Shown: positions 10,946-22,900, counted from the first letter of the stretch. The stretch: 64,000 nt of DNA from Ostreococcus mediterraneus (GCA_012295225.1 WMKK01000017.1:392308-456307); one strand, 5' to 3'. Notes: generated by a model from the sequence alone, not told the origin. Numbers and translations: made by a program.

Positions 10946-12019
10946 ATGCCGTGCGCGTCGACGCCGCACGCGCGTGTCCCAGCGCGCGGTGGTTACGCCA
11001 AACGTCGTCATCAATCCACGACGAATCGCGCCGTGTCCACGCGCGCCGCGGCGTCTTCCGCGGGCGCGGACGATGGGGATTACTTTACGCTCGCCAGCGG
11101 CGCGCGCGTGTCCAAGCTCGGGATCGGGACGATGGATTGGGGCGACACCGAACGCGGATTCAATGCGAGGTTTCGCGAGAAGGACCTCGCCGAAGCGTTT
11201 GCGTACGCGTTGGACCATGGAGTGAATTTCATCGATACCGCCGAAGTTTACGGCGCCAAGTCTGCGGCGTATGAACAAACGAGCGAGCACATTGTGGGGC
11301 GTTTGAATGCCGCGCGTGATTGCGAGGCGTTCGTGGGGACAAAGGTGTTTACGGTGCCGTGGACCAACGTCATCATGGGCGGCGGGTTGCGACTGAGCTC
11401 AAAGGCGCTCGTGGATGCGCTTCGCGCGTCCGTGGCGAGAAATGAAGGTCGGCCGATGGATTTATGGTCCATTCACTTTCCGTTCCCGACGTGGAGTCAG
11501 CAGGCGTTGACGGATGCGTTGAGAGAAGGGTTGGATTTGGGGTTGTGTAAATCCGTCGGCGTGAGTAATTACGACGAGGCGCAAATGACAGAGGCGTACG
11601 AGTTACTTCGTAAGCACGACATCCCGCTCGTGACGAATCAAGTCAAGTATTCTTTGCTCGACCGTACGTGCGAGAAATCGGGATTACTACGCGCGGCAAA
11701 AGATATGAATGTGCGCGTGGTGGCGTACTCGCCGCTCGGCGGGGGAGAGTTGCAATCGAGCAAAGACGCCGAGATTAAAACTCTGTGTAAGCTTTTAGAA
11801 TTTATCGGCGCCATGGGACACGGTGGGCGCACGACCACACAAGTGGCGTTGAATTATTTAATGTGTAAGGGCGCGATTCCTATCGCTGGGTGTTCGTCGA
11901 AGCGCCGCGCGAAGGAATATTGCGGCGCTTTAGGATGGTCGTTAGATCCAGCCGACGTCGAAATGCTGGATGAAAAACTAGATTATATCGAGAAACAAAA
12001 GAAGAAGAGTCCTATTTAA
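10946..12019 (+). CDS. Plastid-targeted aldo/keto reductase
   Basis: An NADPH-dependent aldo/keto reductase of the Tas-like type, 357 residues. The catalytic tetrad is visible: Asp and Tyr in FIDTAEVYG, Lys in VGTKV and His in LWSIHFP. SVGVSNYDEAQM, VTNQVKYSLLDR, VAYSPLGGGEL and IPIAGCSSKRRAKE mark the barrel and the cofactor phosphate site. The first 40 or so residues (Arg/Ala/Ser-rich, ending near VSTRAAASSAG) look like a plastid transit peptide. The ATG at 10946 is the first in frame; an upstream GTG exists. The substrate cannot be read from the sequence. The stop codon is 18 bp from that of the convergent ARM-repeat gene. Confidence 0.9.
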   Translation: MPCASTPHARVPARGGYAKRRHQSTTNRAVSTRAAASSAGADDGDYFTLASGARVSKLGIGTMDWGDTERGFNARFREKDLAEAFAYALDHGVNFIDTAEVYGAKSAAYEQTSEHIVGRLNAARDCEAFVGTKVFTVPWTNVIMGGGLRLSSKALVDALRASVARNEGRPMDLWSIHFPFPTWSQQALTDALREGLDLGLCKSVGVSNYDEAQMTEAYELLRKHDIPLVTNQVKYSLLDRTCEKSGLLRAAKDMNVRVVAYSPLGGGELQSSKDAEIKTLCKLLEFIGAMGHGGRTTTQVALNYLMCKGAIPIAGCSSKRRAKEYCGALGWSLDPADVEMLDEKLDYIEKQKKKSPI

Positions 12020-12037
12020 TACAAGTACTAATGTTAC

Positions 12038-13444
12038 TCAATGTTGCTCATCCGTCGCGTTCGCAGCTAACCGACTCATGGCGAGCGACAACGCCGAGCT
12101 CGAATGCTCGCGGTTACCCAATAGAGACGACGGCGAAGACGAGCGTCGCCGCGACAACGCTTCGTCAAATGTCAAGCCTTGCGAAGTCGCCCTCGGAGAC
12201 GAGCACTCTTCCTGGGCGACTAAATAATCTAACACCTGCGCGCCTTGCTCTTGAGCATAAATAGCCTTGCGTCCTTCGATGTCGAGCGCGAGGACGCTTA
12301 ATACGCTCATGGCGTCGTCGCGGGACGTCGCGCACCCTTCCCGAGCGAGCGAGACTAACGCATCCGTCACGCGTTCATGCACCATGTGCGCCTTATTCGA
12401 CGGTTGCCACACGAGCGCCCACAACGCGAGCGCCGCATCCGCAGCCGCGGGTTCTAACGAACTTCGCAACCGCAACAGTGTCGTCAACACGTCGATGAGT
12501 TCGTGAAAGAAATTCAACCCGCCCATGGCCAACGCCGAACCGTACGCGCGCTTTTCATCCATCGACGCGTCCTCTCTGTCTTGACCACGTCCCGAGCTGC
12601 CGACAGCAATGGTATCGACCGCATCACCACTGTTCGTCATCGCATCACCCGCGAGCGCGCGCAGCGCGCCCACGCACGCGGCGCGCACACTTTTTCCACC
12701 CAAAGCCGTCGCCACGAGCGGGATGACCGCCCCGCATCTTGCCACGGCCCGTCGTCCCGCCGGCCCGCTCGCGCATAAATCTCTCAACCCAATCGCGCAC
12801 TCCGTGTGCGCGACGGACACGTCGGACGATAAAATCACCACCATGCTCTCCACCGCGCTTTCGCACGTCAAATCCACCGCGCTCGGGTGACTCGAGATTG
12901 GAAACAACCGTCGGCGGTTCAACGTCGACGAACGCTCGCTCACGCGCGTCAGCGCGTCCGCGGCGTACGTCGCATCGTCCCGTGCTTCATCCGCGCCCGC
13001 CGCGCGCTCAACGCATCTTGTGAGTGCGTTTAACGCACCACTGCGAATGAGCATCTTACATACGTCTGGTGAGCTCGCGAGCGCGCTCAGAGACCGCGCG
13101 ACGTGCGCGGAGCCTCGCTCGTCCAGCGTTCCACTTTCGAGCGCCTTGAGCAACGCCGGAATCACCCCAGCGCTCGCGTACGCGTGCAACGCTAAGTCAT
13201 CTGTCTTTAGTAATCGCAGCGCCGTCAACGCGCCTACCTTGTCGCTCAACCCGCACGAACGAACGACGACGTGAATCAATGCCAAGACTTGTTGGCCTCG
13301 AGTCGAGCGCGCGAACGCGTCCCCGGGACCTTCGGCGTCGACGCAGAGCTTACGAATGTGCGCCAGCGCGTCGGTAGACGATGGTGCGTGTGACAATGCG
13401 TCGATGGCGGCGCGCATCGTCGCCGCCGCGCTCGGTGCTGACAT
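12038..13444 (-). CDS. Armadillo-repeat protein of unknown partner
   Basis: A 468-residue helical-repeat protein. Repeated ARM-type segments can be seen, for example YASAGVIPALLKALESG, LIRSGALNALTRCVE, ARCGAVIPLVATALGG and VHERVTDALVSLAREG, each pairing a Gly-turn with a leucine-rich helix. The C-terminal 70 residues are Ser/Arg-rich and probably disordered (SRRRSSSPSSLLG). I do not recognise a specific orthologue; ARM proteins act as binding scaffolds in signalling, transport or cytoskeleton. It is convergent with the aldo/keto reductase. Confidence 0.75.
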   Translation of the reverse strand: MSAPSAAATMRAAIDALSHAPSSTDALAHIRKLCVDAEGPGDAFARSTRGQQVLALIHVVVRSCGLSDKVGALTALRLLKTDDLALHAYASAGVIPALLKALESGTLDERGSAHVARSLSALASSPDVCKMLIRSGALNALTRCVERAAGADEARDDATYAADALTRVSERSSTLNRRRLFPISSHPSAVDLTCESAVESMVVILSSDVSVAHTECAIGLRDLCASGPAGRRAVARCGAVIPLVATALGGKSVRAACVGALRALAGDAMTNSGDAVDTIAVGSSGRGQDREDASMDEKRAYGSALAMGGLNFFHELIDVLTTLLRLRSSLEPAAADAALALWALVWQPSNKAHMVHERVTDALVSLAREGCATSRDDAMSVLSVLALDIEGRKAIYAQEQGAQVLDYLVAQEECSSPRATSQGLTFDEALSRRRSSSPSSLLGNREHSSSALSLAMSRLAANATDEQH

Positions 13445-13622
13445 GGTTGCGTTGAAATGTGACGCGTAAGACGTGAACCACCCGCGAGGATGCGCGTAGA
13501 GTTACAAGAAGAAGCGAATTTTAGCGAAACAAATATTTTCTGGATGCGCCGACCAATCACATATGGGTGTCGTCGTCATCGCGTCGTACGCGTACACCGT
13601 CGTTGTTGTCGTTGTCTTAACC

Positions 13623-14621
13623 TTACAACAGGTGTTCATTCTTGTACGTCGTCGCGAATTCGCGAATATTGCCGACGATGAAAAACGCCCCGCAAATTCT
13701 AACCGTGCGCGCGGCGCCGCCTTGATACAAGGCTCGAATACCGCCTTGTTTATACACCTCACCGATCGCTTGCGTGGCACTGGTATATTTCACCCCAGCT
13801 AAATCACTCTGCATGCACGTCTTCGCGGTGTCGATCGGGTGCGTCATGAGCGCCGCCATCGTCCCCGCGGCGGAGCTCCCGAGCACGCTCGCCGTTAAAT
13901 CCCCGAGCTCGGGCTTTGCCGCTTTAATCTTCGACGTCAACACCGGTCCTAACCCGAGATACCCCGCGGTATAAATGCTCTCACGCGCGGCGCACGACAT
14001 CGTCCCTCGCCACATCTTCGCCAACCCACCATCGCGAACGACGGCGGAAATCGTCGCCCCGGGTCCGAGCTTCATCTTGCCTTGCTGAATCACGGTTAAG
14101 TCGACGGGGGAATACAACGACGCGCTCAATGCGCCAGCACCCATCGCGACGCCAATCTGCTCGACATCCGTCAACGCACGAGTACCATTCGTTAACGCGC
14201 GCTCGAGAACACCATTCACGGCGACTTGTGCGGCGGTAATCGGCGCTAAAGACGACGCGTTCGCGACGACGCCGCGATACCAGCCCCCCACCGACGTCGG
14301 CAGCGCGCGGCCATCTTGGACGCAAATCTTAAACGTAATCAGCGGCACTGCGACGTTGACACGCACAAACGCAAAGGAAACAATATCGTCAGTCATCTTA
14401 TACGTCGCATTCGCCACCCGCACTCATTCGCGACGCCTCATCGCGCACGCATTCCGAAAAGTCGCGACGATAATCATCGCGTCTCATCCATCCATCGCCT
14501 CGCGACACCACGCACTTTGCACGCATGTTTCGACGATGCCACCGAAGGCGCCGACGGCGAGGTTTTCAAAATCATTCAAAGGCACGCGCGCGTTCGGTCG
14601 TTGCGCGACCGCGGGCGGCAT
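13623..14621 (-). CDS. Mitochondrial carrier family protein, two exons, with degenerate first two signatures
   Basis: A six-helix inner-membrane solute carrier. Exon 1 (14621-14516) starts MPPAVAQRPN and ends in a good first helix, LAVGAFGGIVETCVQ. The intron (14515-14348, 168 nt) begins GTGCGTGG, contains ACTGAC and ends CGCAG. Exon 2 (14347-13623) continues MPLITFKICVQDGRALP. Splicing gives 276 residues and the GG-VE-C-Q-P pattern of succinate/fumarate-type carriers. The usual P-x-D/E-x-x-K signature is changed in repeat 1 (PLITFK) and repeat 2 (PVDLTVIQ, no Lys); only repeat 3 is canonical (THPIDTAKTCMQSD). The salt-bridge gate may therefore be unusual. Reading only the open frame of exon 2 from its internal ATG would lose helix 1. 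The substrate is unknown. Confidence 0.85.
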
Positions 14622-14886
14622 GGCGTCGGTCGAACTGTGCGGCACGGGACAGATAAAACGACGCGCGAGACGCCCCCTCGTGTGGGCACACGGGGTGTGT
14701 TCTTCGGGGTTAGATACAGGGTTACGGTGTAGAGTACGTATTTCCCGAATGTCCGATTATAGGTAGTGGACCGGTTGATGCGTGTGATAGTAGTTTTGGT
14801 TAGTTGAATATGTGTTTTGAACTCACCCGTGGACGTGGATGGCGTTCGTGGCGGCGGCGCGCGGGTGCGGTCGCGCGTGCGCCATT

Positions 14887-14917
<31 letters not shown>

Positions 14918-15105
14918 GGGGACTCGGCGATCGCGTGTGGTGGTGGTATAACGCACTCTTTATATATAGCGTTCGTCGTGGGTCGCATCGACGACGTTCG
15001 CGCGCGTTGCGTCGCGTTCGTTCGCGTTCGCATCGATTCGATTCGATTCGACTCGCTGGCGGCTGGACACTTATTGATTGATTTATTCATTCAATCCATC
15101 GACGA
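14622..15105. promoter_or_regulatory. Divergent intergenic region between mitochondrial carrier and DEAD-box gene
   Basis: 484 bp containing both promoters. It holds a GAC trinucleotide run (about 14888-14913), a clear TATA-like block further right and several ATTCGATTCGATTCG-type short repeats near 15033-15052. I see no gene in it. Confidence 0.5.
14959..14968 (+). promoter_or_regulatory. TATA-like element before the DEAD-box helicase gene
   Basis: TTTATATATA stands alone in a GC-rich stretch 138-147 bp before the helicase ATG. Position and context fit a TATA box, but no transcription start is known. Confidence 0.45.
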
Positions 15106-16743
15106 ATGGGGTCGTCATCGATGATGAAGAGCGATAAGAAGCGTAAAGATCGCGAAAGCGGTGGCGACGCTGCGGCGGAGAAGCAGCGCAAGGCGGAGAA
15201 GAAGGCACGGAAGGCGGAAAAGAAGGCGAAGAAGGAGGCGAGCGCGAGCGGCGAGGAAGCGCCTCCGACTCCGGGACGAAAAGTGGAAAAGAAGACGACG
15301 ACTTTGGTGAAAGTACCGAGCGTGGAGGATTTCAGAAAGGAGCACTCGATTGAGATCAAGTTTGCGTGCGATCAGACGCGTTTGTTGGAACCGTTTACGA
15401 GTTTTGACGACGCGGCGTTTCCAAAGGCGTTGCGCTCGGCGCTCAAGGCGCAAGGATACGCGGCGCCGACGCCGATTCAAGCCGAGGCGTGGCCGATACT
15501 TTTGAAGGGTAAAGATGTCGTAGCGATTGCGAAGACTGGGAGCGGGAAGACGTGCGGGTTTCTGCTTCCGGCGCTGGCGAAGATTATGACCACTGGGTCG
15601 CAAAAGGCGCCAGAAATGCAACTCGTGGATGGTCGATGGAGACCGGGCGCCGTGGCGCCGTCAGTGATTGTTTTGGCGCCCACGCGCGAGCTTGCGATTC
15701 AGATCCACGCCGAGTGCGAGAAATTCTGTCAAGCTGCGGGCGCGAAGTCCGTCGTGCTCTATGGTGGCGCGGCTAAGGGTGACCAGTTGCGCGCGTTGCG
15801 TTCGGGCGCCGACGTCGTCGTCGCGACGCCGGGTCGGATTAACGACTTTTTAGAACCCCCGCCGGGGTTCACCGCGCCCGTGACCGCCACGAACGCCGCG
15901 TACGTGGTGCTAGACGAAGCTGACCGCATGCTCGACATGGGATTTGAGCCGCAAATTAAAAAGATTTTAAAGCTTTGCCCAAAGGCGAGGCAGACGGTGA
16001 TGTTCACCGCCACGTGGCCGAAATCGGTACAAAAGATTGCTGACGCGTTCACGAGCAAGCCCGTGCACATTCAAATTGGCAGTGGTGGCAACAAGCTCAC
16101 GGCGAATAAATCCATCACCCAGCACATCGAGGTGTTGGAGGAGGATGAAAAGTTTGAACGGTGCGTGGCGATTCTGAAAAAGGAACTCGGCAAAAACGAT
16201 ACGTGCATCATGTTCGCTGGGACCAAGCGTCGATGCGATTTCTTAGACCGTCGCTTGAAAACAGCAGGCTTTTCTTCCGCGGGCGCGATTCACGGCGATA
16301 AAGAACAGTACGAACGCGAGTTGGTGCTGAATAACTTCCGTCAAGGACGTGGGAACATTCTCGTCGCCACGGATGTCGCCGCGCGCGGATTGGACATCCC
16401 GGGCGTCGCCGCCGTCGTCGTGTACGATTTCCCGCTTCAAGTCGAAGACTACGTTCATCGTATCGGTCGTACTGGTCGTGCGGGCAAAGAAGGCAAAGCG
16501 TTTACGTTTTTCACGCACGAAAACCGGGGCGCGGCGAACGAACTCATTGAAATCCTCCAAGGCGCCGACCAACAAGTGCCGCTCGCGTTACAAGCCATGC
16601 AACGCAAGGGCGGCGGCGGCGGCGGCGGTCGAGGCTTCCGTGGTGGTGGCCGCGGTCGCGGTGGCGGTGGACGCGGTGGTGGTGGCCGCGGAGGCGGCCG
16701 AGGCGGCGGCGGTGGCGGTCGCTTCAATCGCGGCAAATGGTAA
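15106..16743 (+). CDS. DEAD-box RNA helicase, DBP2/DDX5-like, with RGG tail
   Basis: An ATP-dependent RNA helicase of 545 residues. Motifs in order: Q motif APTPIQ (about 120-125), motif I AKTGSGKT (142-149), PTRELAIQ (192-199), TPGR (241-244), DEAD (270-273), TATWP (301-305, motif III with Thr in place of Ser as in plant DBP2-like helicases), VATDVAARGLDIPG and HRIGRTGRAG. The N-terminal 60 residues are Lys/Glu-rich and likely nucleolar or nuclear. The last 45 residues are a Gly/Arg (RGG) RNA-binding tail. Probable roles are rRNA or mRNA remodelling; the subfamily is inferred from the Q-motif region. Confidence 0.93.
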   Translation: MGSSSMMKSDKKRKDRESGGDAAAEKQRKAEKKARKAEKKAKKEASASGEEAPPTPGRKVEKKTTTLVKVPSVEDFRKEHSIEIKFACDQTRLLEPFTSFDDAAFPKALRSALKAQGYAAPTPIQAEAWPILLKGKDVVAIAKTGSGKTCGFLLPALAKIMTTGSQKAPEMQLVDGRWRPGAVAPSVIVLAPTRELAIQIHAECEKFCQAAGAKSVVLYGGAAKGDQLRALRSGADVVVATPGRINDFLEPPPGFTAPVTATNAAYVVLDEADRMLDMGFEPQIKKILKLCPKARQTVMFTATWPKSVQKIADAFTSKPVHIQIGSGGNKLTANKSITQHIEVLEEDEKFERCVAILKKELGKNDTCIMFAGTKRRCDFLDRRLKTAGFSSAGAIHGDKEQYERELVLNNFRQGRGNILVATDVAARGLDIPGVAAVVVYDFPLQVEDYVHRIGRTGRAGKEGKAFTFFTHENRGAANELIEILQGADQQVPLALQAMQRKGGGGGGGRGFRGGGRGRGGGGRGGGGRGGGRGGGGGGRFNRGKW

Positions 16744-16992
16744 CGACGGGACATGAAACGCGCCGTGTAATTACGTGTATTGATTCTTTCCAATTCCCTC
16801 AGCGCGCACGCGCATCGCATCGCACGCCATACTACTCCATAGCCATTCTCGCATGTGCGCTCGCGCGGCGTCGCACACGCATTCGTGCGCCATCGATGGC
16901 GAACGCGCGCGACGTTTCAATCCAAATCCAAAAGCCCTCGTGTGTTCATCATTCGCATTCGCGCGTCACATACCGGCGCGACGCTCGTCGCC

Positions 16993-19900
16993 ATGCGCGC
17001 GTCGCTCGCGAACGCACACAGCGGTGTTCGTCCGCGCGTTCGCGCGGCGAACGAGCGCGCGCGAGCGCCAGCGCGAGTGCACGGCGCGCGAACGTGCGCC
17101 GCGAGCGCTGGTTCGGCATCAGATAACGCCAACGAATCATCCGCGCTCGTCGCGCGCGATGGCGCGTCTGCGCGCGCGAGCGCCAGCGTCGGCGCTCGAG
17201 ACGCGTGTGAGGTACGCACCGACCCGGTGTGTGCGATTGAATGCGTGGATTTAGGCGCGGCGACGAGCGAAAATGATGGTTGGAGGCAATTGTCCCGCGC
17301 GTGTCGTCGGGCGTTACGCGGCGCCGAAACGTCGACGTACGGTGCGTTTGATTCAGGGTGCGTGCGGTTCGTCATTGACGTGCCTCGGGATTGCAGGGCG
17401 TTGGATTGGGTGTCGCGCGCGGCGAGTGCGCCGGGCGTACCGGGATTTTATTGGTCGCCTCGAGCGAAGACGGCGAGAGGCGCGTCGGCGTCTCGAACGC
17501 GCGACGGCGCCACAGCCTCGAGCGACGACGATGATGGCATCAGCGGCGCCAGAGGGACGAATGATAGAGCATACGATGCCGCCGTGCGCGGTGCGCGCGC
17601 GGGCGTCGGCGCGAGTGCGACGTGGACGGATGCAGAAACTGGCGAAGCCGCGGAGACGACGTTGAAGCGCCGCATCGCCTCCATGCGTCGATTTTTAGCG
17701 AATGGTGGCGCATCTGGCACGCGCGGTGCCGGGCGCGTGTACGGCGCGGGAAGGTTTGACCCAGCACGCGCGCCGAGCGACGAATGGGCGGCGTTTGGCA
17801 CGCATTACTTCTTTTTACCCACGCTTGAATGCGTCGAGGGCGTCACGTGCGCGACGCTCGCCGTGTGCGCAGTGTGGGACGCCAACGGTGTAGAGAATTG
17901 TGGACCGAGCGCGAAATCGTTCGTGCAAGCGATAGATGATGCGTGTGAAACGCTTGACCGCGCGCTAAGCGGAGGCGTCGATGGTGCTGTGTTACCGCCG
18001 GGCGCCGCGTACGCGGTGACGCGCGCGCTCGTCCCGGATGAAGCCGGGTGGTCCAAAGACGTGTCGTCTGTGATTTCACGCATTCGCGCATCGCACGGGA
18101 TGACGACGTCGACGTCGACGTCGACGTCGACGACGGCTCCATCTGATACCGCAGGTTGGGCTGATTTAGGAAGCAGTTTTGACGAGTCAGACGGCGCTGA
18201 CGTGCGTTCGGCGCTGGAATTGCTCGGCCGCGCCGCCGGCGTCGAAGCCCCAAGCGCGGTTTTAGACCAGTTCGAAGCGATGACTATGGCGTTAAACGCC
18301 GACAGAACAACGCCCGCTGCTTCCAACATGGAAGGACTGGTCGATGCCATGCTTTTAGGCGGAGAAGAAACGTCGCTACGAGGAGATCCTCTGCGCAAGG
18401 TTGTCTTGGCGCGGAAGAGCGACCTCGCGCTCAACGCCCCTGTAGACACATTTGCGTTGGTCTCGCGGTTACAATCGCGCGACCCTGATGCGTACCAATT
18501 CGTCTTGCGTCATCCGAACGGTGCAACGTTCTTAGGCTCCACGCCTGAGCGATTATTCGCCAGTAATAAAGGGTATGCGGCGAGCGAAGCCGTCGCCGGG
18601 ACGCGCGCTCGAGGCGCTGACGACGGCGAAGACGCCGCCTTGGCGTATGATATGCTCTTGAGCCCCAAAGAACACGAAGAATTCGCCATTGTGCGCGAAG
18701 AAGTAAGAAGTGCACTCGCCGAAGTCGCCCAGGGTGGCATCGATGGCGTCAATATGGAGATTGAGAAGGGAATTTTGCGCAACGTTGCCGTGCAACACTT
18801 GTACGCCCGTCTATCGGCGCCGCTCGCGCGCGGAAAAACTGAAGCTGATTTAATCAGTGCGTTACATCCAACGCCCGCGGTGTGCGGGTATCCGCGAAGC
18901 GCGGCGTTGCACACGTTGCGCGCGGTAGAATCTTTCGATCGAGGGTTGTACGCCGGGCCACTTGGATGGATTAGCGCGGAGGGTGCCGAATTCGCCGTCG
19001 CCATTCGGTCGGCGCTCGCGGCTCCAGGCGGGAAGGATGTGACTCTATACGCGGGCGTCGGCGTCGTCGGCTCGGCAAACGCTAAAGCAGAGTGGAGCGA
19101 ATTGAATTTGAAAACAAAACCGCTCGAGATACTGCTGTCGCCCGCGCCGACGTTGGCGAGCATGCCAAATCCAAACGCGGCTTGGGCGACGGTGCTCGTG
19201 GGCGAGCTCGTGCGCGGCGGCGTAACGACATTTTGTATCGCGCCCGGCTCGCGCTCGACTCCGCTCGCGCTCGCAGCTGAAAAGCACGTTGGTGCAAACG
19301 TCGTGGTGTGCATTGACGAACGGTCGTTGGGGTTCTACGCCTTGGGTTACGCAAAAGGCGCGTCGTTGCGTCCCGCCGCCGTCATTTGCAGCAGCGGCAC
19401 GGCGGTGGCAAATTTACTCCCAGCCGTGGTCGAAGCCTCAGAGAGCTCCACACCCTTGTTATTACTCACCGCTGATCGGCCGTATGAACTGCGAGACACT
19501 GGGGCAAACCAAACGATCGACCAAGTTAAGATTTTCGGATCGTACGCGCGTTTCGCGGCGGATTTGGCGCCGCCCGGCGACGGCGCGCCCGCGCGCGCGT
19601 GCGCCACAATGGCGGCAACGGCGCTGCGATATTTACGCGGCGCCAACCCAGGGCCGGTGCATTTGAATTGCGCGTTTCGCGAGCCTCTCGGGCCGCAGCG
19701 CGTGGCATGGGACAGCGCCAAGGCGTTAAAAGGTCTTGAGCGTTGGGAGCAATCATCCGCGCCGTTCACCGTCGGCGCGTCTTCGTCCTTGTCTTTATTA
19801 AGTGGCACCGACGACGACGACGACGCGTGGCGCGCCGCTTTATCGCGAATAACGAGCGCTAAGCGTGGGTTATTAGTCATTGGCGGCGGTGCGTCCGCCG

Positions 19901-22900
19901 CTGACGCCATGGCGGCGACATCCATCGCGCGCGCGCTCGGATGGGCAGTCGCCGCCGACGCCACGAGCGGCGCCCGCGTCGGCGCCGCGAACGTTGACAC
20001 CGTTCGCATCGTTCCCATGATTGACTACGTCTTGGTCGAACCTACCACACACGACGCGTTGCGTCCAGATGTCATTCTCCAGCTTGGCTCGCGATTGACG
20101 TCGAAGCGCTTGTGTCAATTTCTTGAAGCGAGCGCCATCGAGCGCGGCGCCGAATGGGTCGTCGTCGAGCCGAGCGCGCGTCGCTTGGATCCCGCTCATT
20201 GCGTATCTGTGCGCGTCGAATCATCCATGGCACACGCCGCGGCGGTTTTAGAGCATGCGTTGCTATCGAGCAGCGGTGCGGCGTACGCGACGAGCGAAAA
20301 CAAGGAGTCGTGCGTGGCGTTTGCTGAGCTCGCCGTCGCCGTCGGCTCTGCCGTCGCGCGCGAAGCCGTCGCCGCGTTACGGGACATCACCGCGAATGAA
20401 GGTTTATCCGAAATCGCCGTCGCGGTGAGCGTGAGCGAGCGCTTACCCGAAACCATGGGGCTGTTTTTGGGCAATTCCATGCCCATTCGCGACGTCGATG
20501 CGTTTAGCGGCCTGAAATATTTCACCGACGACATTCGAGCCCGTTCAACGACAAAGACGTCGTACGGCGCGCCAGTCACCGCCAATCGCGGTGCGAGCGG
20601 CATAGACGGCGTGCTCAGCACCGCCGCGGGCTACGCCGCGGGCCTGGGCCACCCCGTGACGCTCATCGTCGGTGATGTGTCGTTCCAGCACGATTCAAAT
20701 GGATTGCTCTTTCTCCGCGACCGTCCCGGTCAACCGCCAGTGACGGTGGTCGTCGTCAACAACGGCGGCGGTGGAATATTTTCTTTTCTCCCCGTCGCCG
20801 CGCAAGTCGACGACGCGGCGTTCAATCGTTTATTTGCCACGCCGCCGGACGTGAGCCGACGCGGATTGTGCGAGGCGCATCGCGTGGCGTACGCGCATCC
20901 GCGTTCGATGGCTGAGCTCGACGCGGCGCTCGACCAAGCGTGGGGCGAAGACGCGCAGCACAGGGTCATCGAAGTCACCACGTCGCGCGCGCGGAATTTA
21001 GTGCAGCACAAAATGATTCAGCGGCGTTGCGCGCGCGCGGCGAGACACGCGCTCGGATTGTCAGCGGCGATGTCGGGCAAGTGTGAGGCGAGCGTCTCCG
21101 GCGCGGAGGTTTCGCGGTTTTCAATTCCGCTCGCGAAACCCGTGACGACGAATGTCAGCGCCAGCGACGTCCCAGCACGCGATGGGTGGTTGCTTAAAAT
21201 CACGCTAAGTGATGGTAAATTTGGCTACGGTGAAGCGTCGCCACTTCCTGGATTGCATCGCGAGACGCTCGACGAAGCTGGAGCGCAAATTATTGCCGTG
21301 GCATCGGCGCTCTCCTCGNCGAGCAACGTCGGAGCGCCGACAAACCTGGCGCTGTTGAATGGCGCGTTCACGTCCTGGATTGAGAGCACATGTGGGATTT
21401 CATCGCGCGAGTTGCTTCCTAGCGTACGTTTCGCGTTGGAGACGGCGATGGCGAACGCGTTGGCGTCGAGCGCCTCGATGACGCTCGCCCGCGTCTTGAG
21501 CGGAGACGATGACGACGACGACGGAACGATGAACACGACGACCAAAACAAGCAGTGGTGGTGAATGCAATATCGGGCGCGTATTTGTCAACGCCCTCGTC
21601 GACGCCGCCGTTGACGTCGACGCGGCGATGCGCGAAGCCAAAGCCCTCGTCGATGAAGGTCATCGTTGCTTAAAAGTCAAGGTTGGCAGAGGCGTCGGAA
21701 GCGAGGGCGCCAAGGCGGACGCCGTGCGGCTCGCCGCCATTCGAGACGCCGTTGGCCCACGCGTTGTATTGCGCGCCGATGCCAACCGTCGCTTCACATT
21801 CACCGAAGCACTCGATTTTGGCGCCGCCGTACAAGAACTCAACGTGAACTTGCAATACGTCGAGGAACCCACGGCGACGGCGCGAGAAATGTCAGCGTTT
21901 TACTTTACCACTGGCGTCCCAACGGCGTTGGATGAAACGGTAGACGAAATTGTGCGTGCATCGGCGTCCCTTACCGACGCCGCCAGCGCCCTTGCGCGCG
22001 TTGCGGATCAATCCAACGGCGTCGTCGCCGTCGTCATGAAGCCCAGCGTCATCGGCGGTCTCGAAGCCACCGCTACGCTCGCCCGCGTCGCCATGTCGCG
22101 CGGCGTTCGTCCCGTAATTTCGAGCGCATTTGAAACAGGCGTTGGACTGCACGCGAGCGCGCATTTAGCCGCGTCGCTCGATGACGCGTTACGTCGCGAT
22201 ATCGCCGCCGAGCGCGCCAACCGTTCGGGACTGAGCGACGACACCGAGCGACGAAACATCCCCGAAGTCACTCCGCTCATTTTAGCGTTGGATGACGACG
22301 AGGAAAAAGGTGATATCATCGGCGCTCGGGCGCACGGACTGGGCACGGGCTCGTGGCTCGCCGGGGAAATCATGACCCCTGACGTCGCCCCCGTGCGCGC
22401 GTTTGATGACGGCGCCGGCGTGGGGATGATGTTACACGCAGGTGGCGTCGGCGTCGCGTCTAAAACGACAGAGTTCGTCTCCGCGTCGACGTCGACGCCA
22501 ATAAAGTCATGGGGCATTTCTGGGCGCGTGGATGTCGTCACCTCGAGCGGAGGTCGGTACAACGTACATTACGTGCAATCTGAAGACTTTGGCGGCGGTG
22601 GCGACACCGTCGTGCTCTTACACGGATTTATGGGTTCTGTAGACGACTGGGACGCCATCGCTCGTGGCTTACTCGCAAGCTCGGGCGTGAGACGCGTCAT
22701 CGCTATCGACTTACCCGCGCACGGAGGCACGACGCGCCAGTCGGGACCGGCGATGAAGTCGTTGGATGACGCTCGGGATGTCGTTTTAGGCGCCGTGCGC
22801 GCGCTCGGGTGCAATTTGCGCGACACGCACGTCGTTGGCTATAGCATGGGCGCAAGAATTGCCTTGGCTATCGGGACCATGAATGAAGACAAGTTCGAGG

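Noticed and set aside
10788-11290. N-terminal extension of tRNase Z to 11290
   Set aside because: The frame runs through the reductase gene and its promoter on the opposite strand, with no conserved motif; the ATG at 10787 starts a plausible presequence.
14396-14398. ATG at 14396 as the start of the mitochondrial carrier
   Set aside because: It lies inside the intron just before the branch point; splicing to exon 1 restores the conserved first membrane helix.
22008-22562. Long minus-strand open frames within PHYLLO
   Set aside because: They mirror the Ala/Asp-rich coding strand and carry no recognisable domain.
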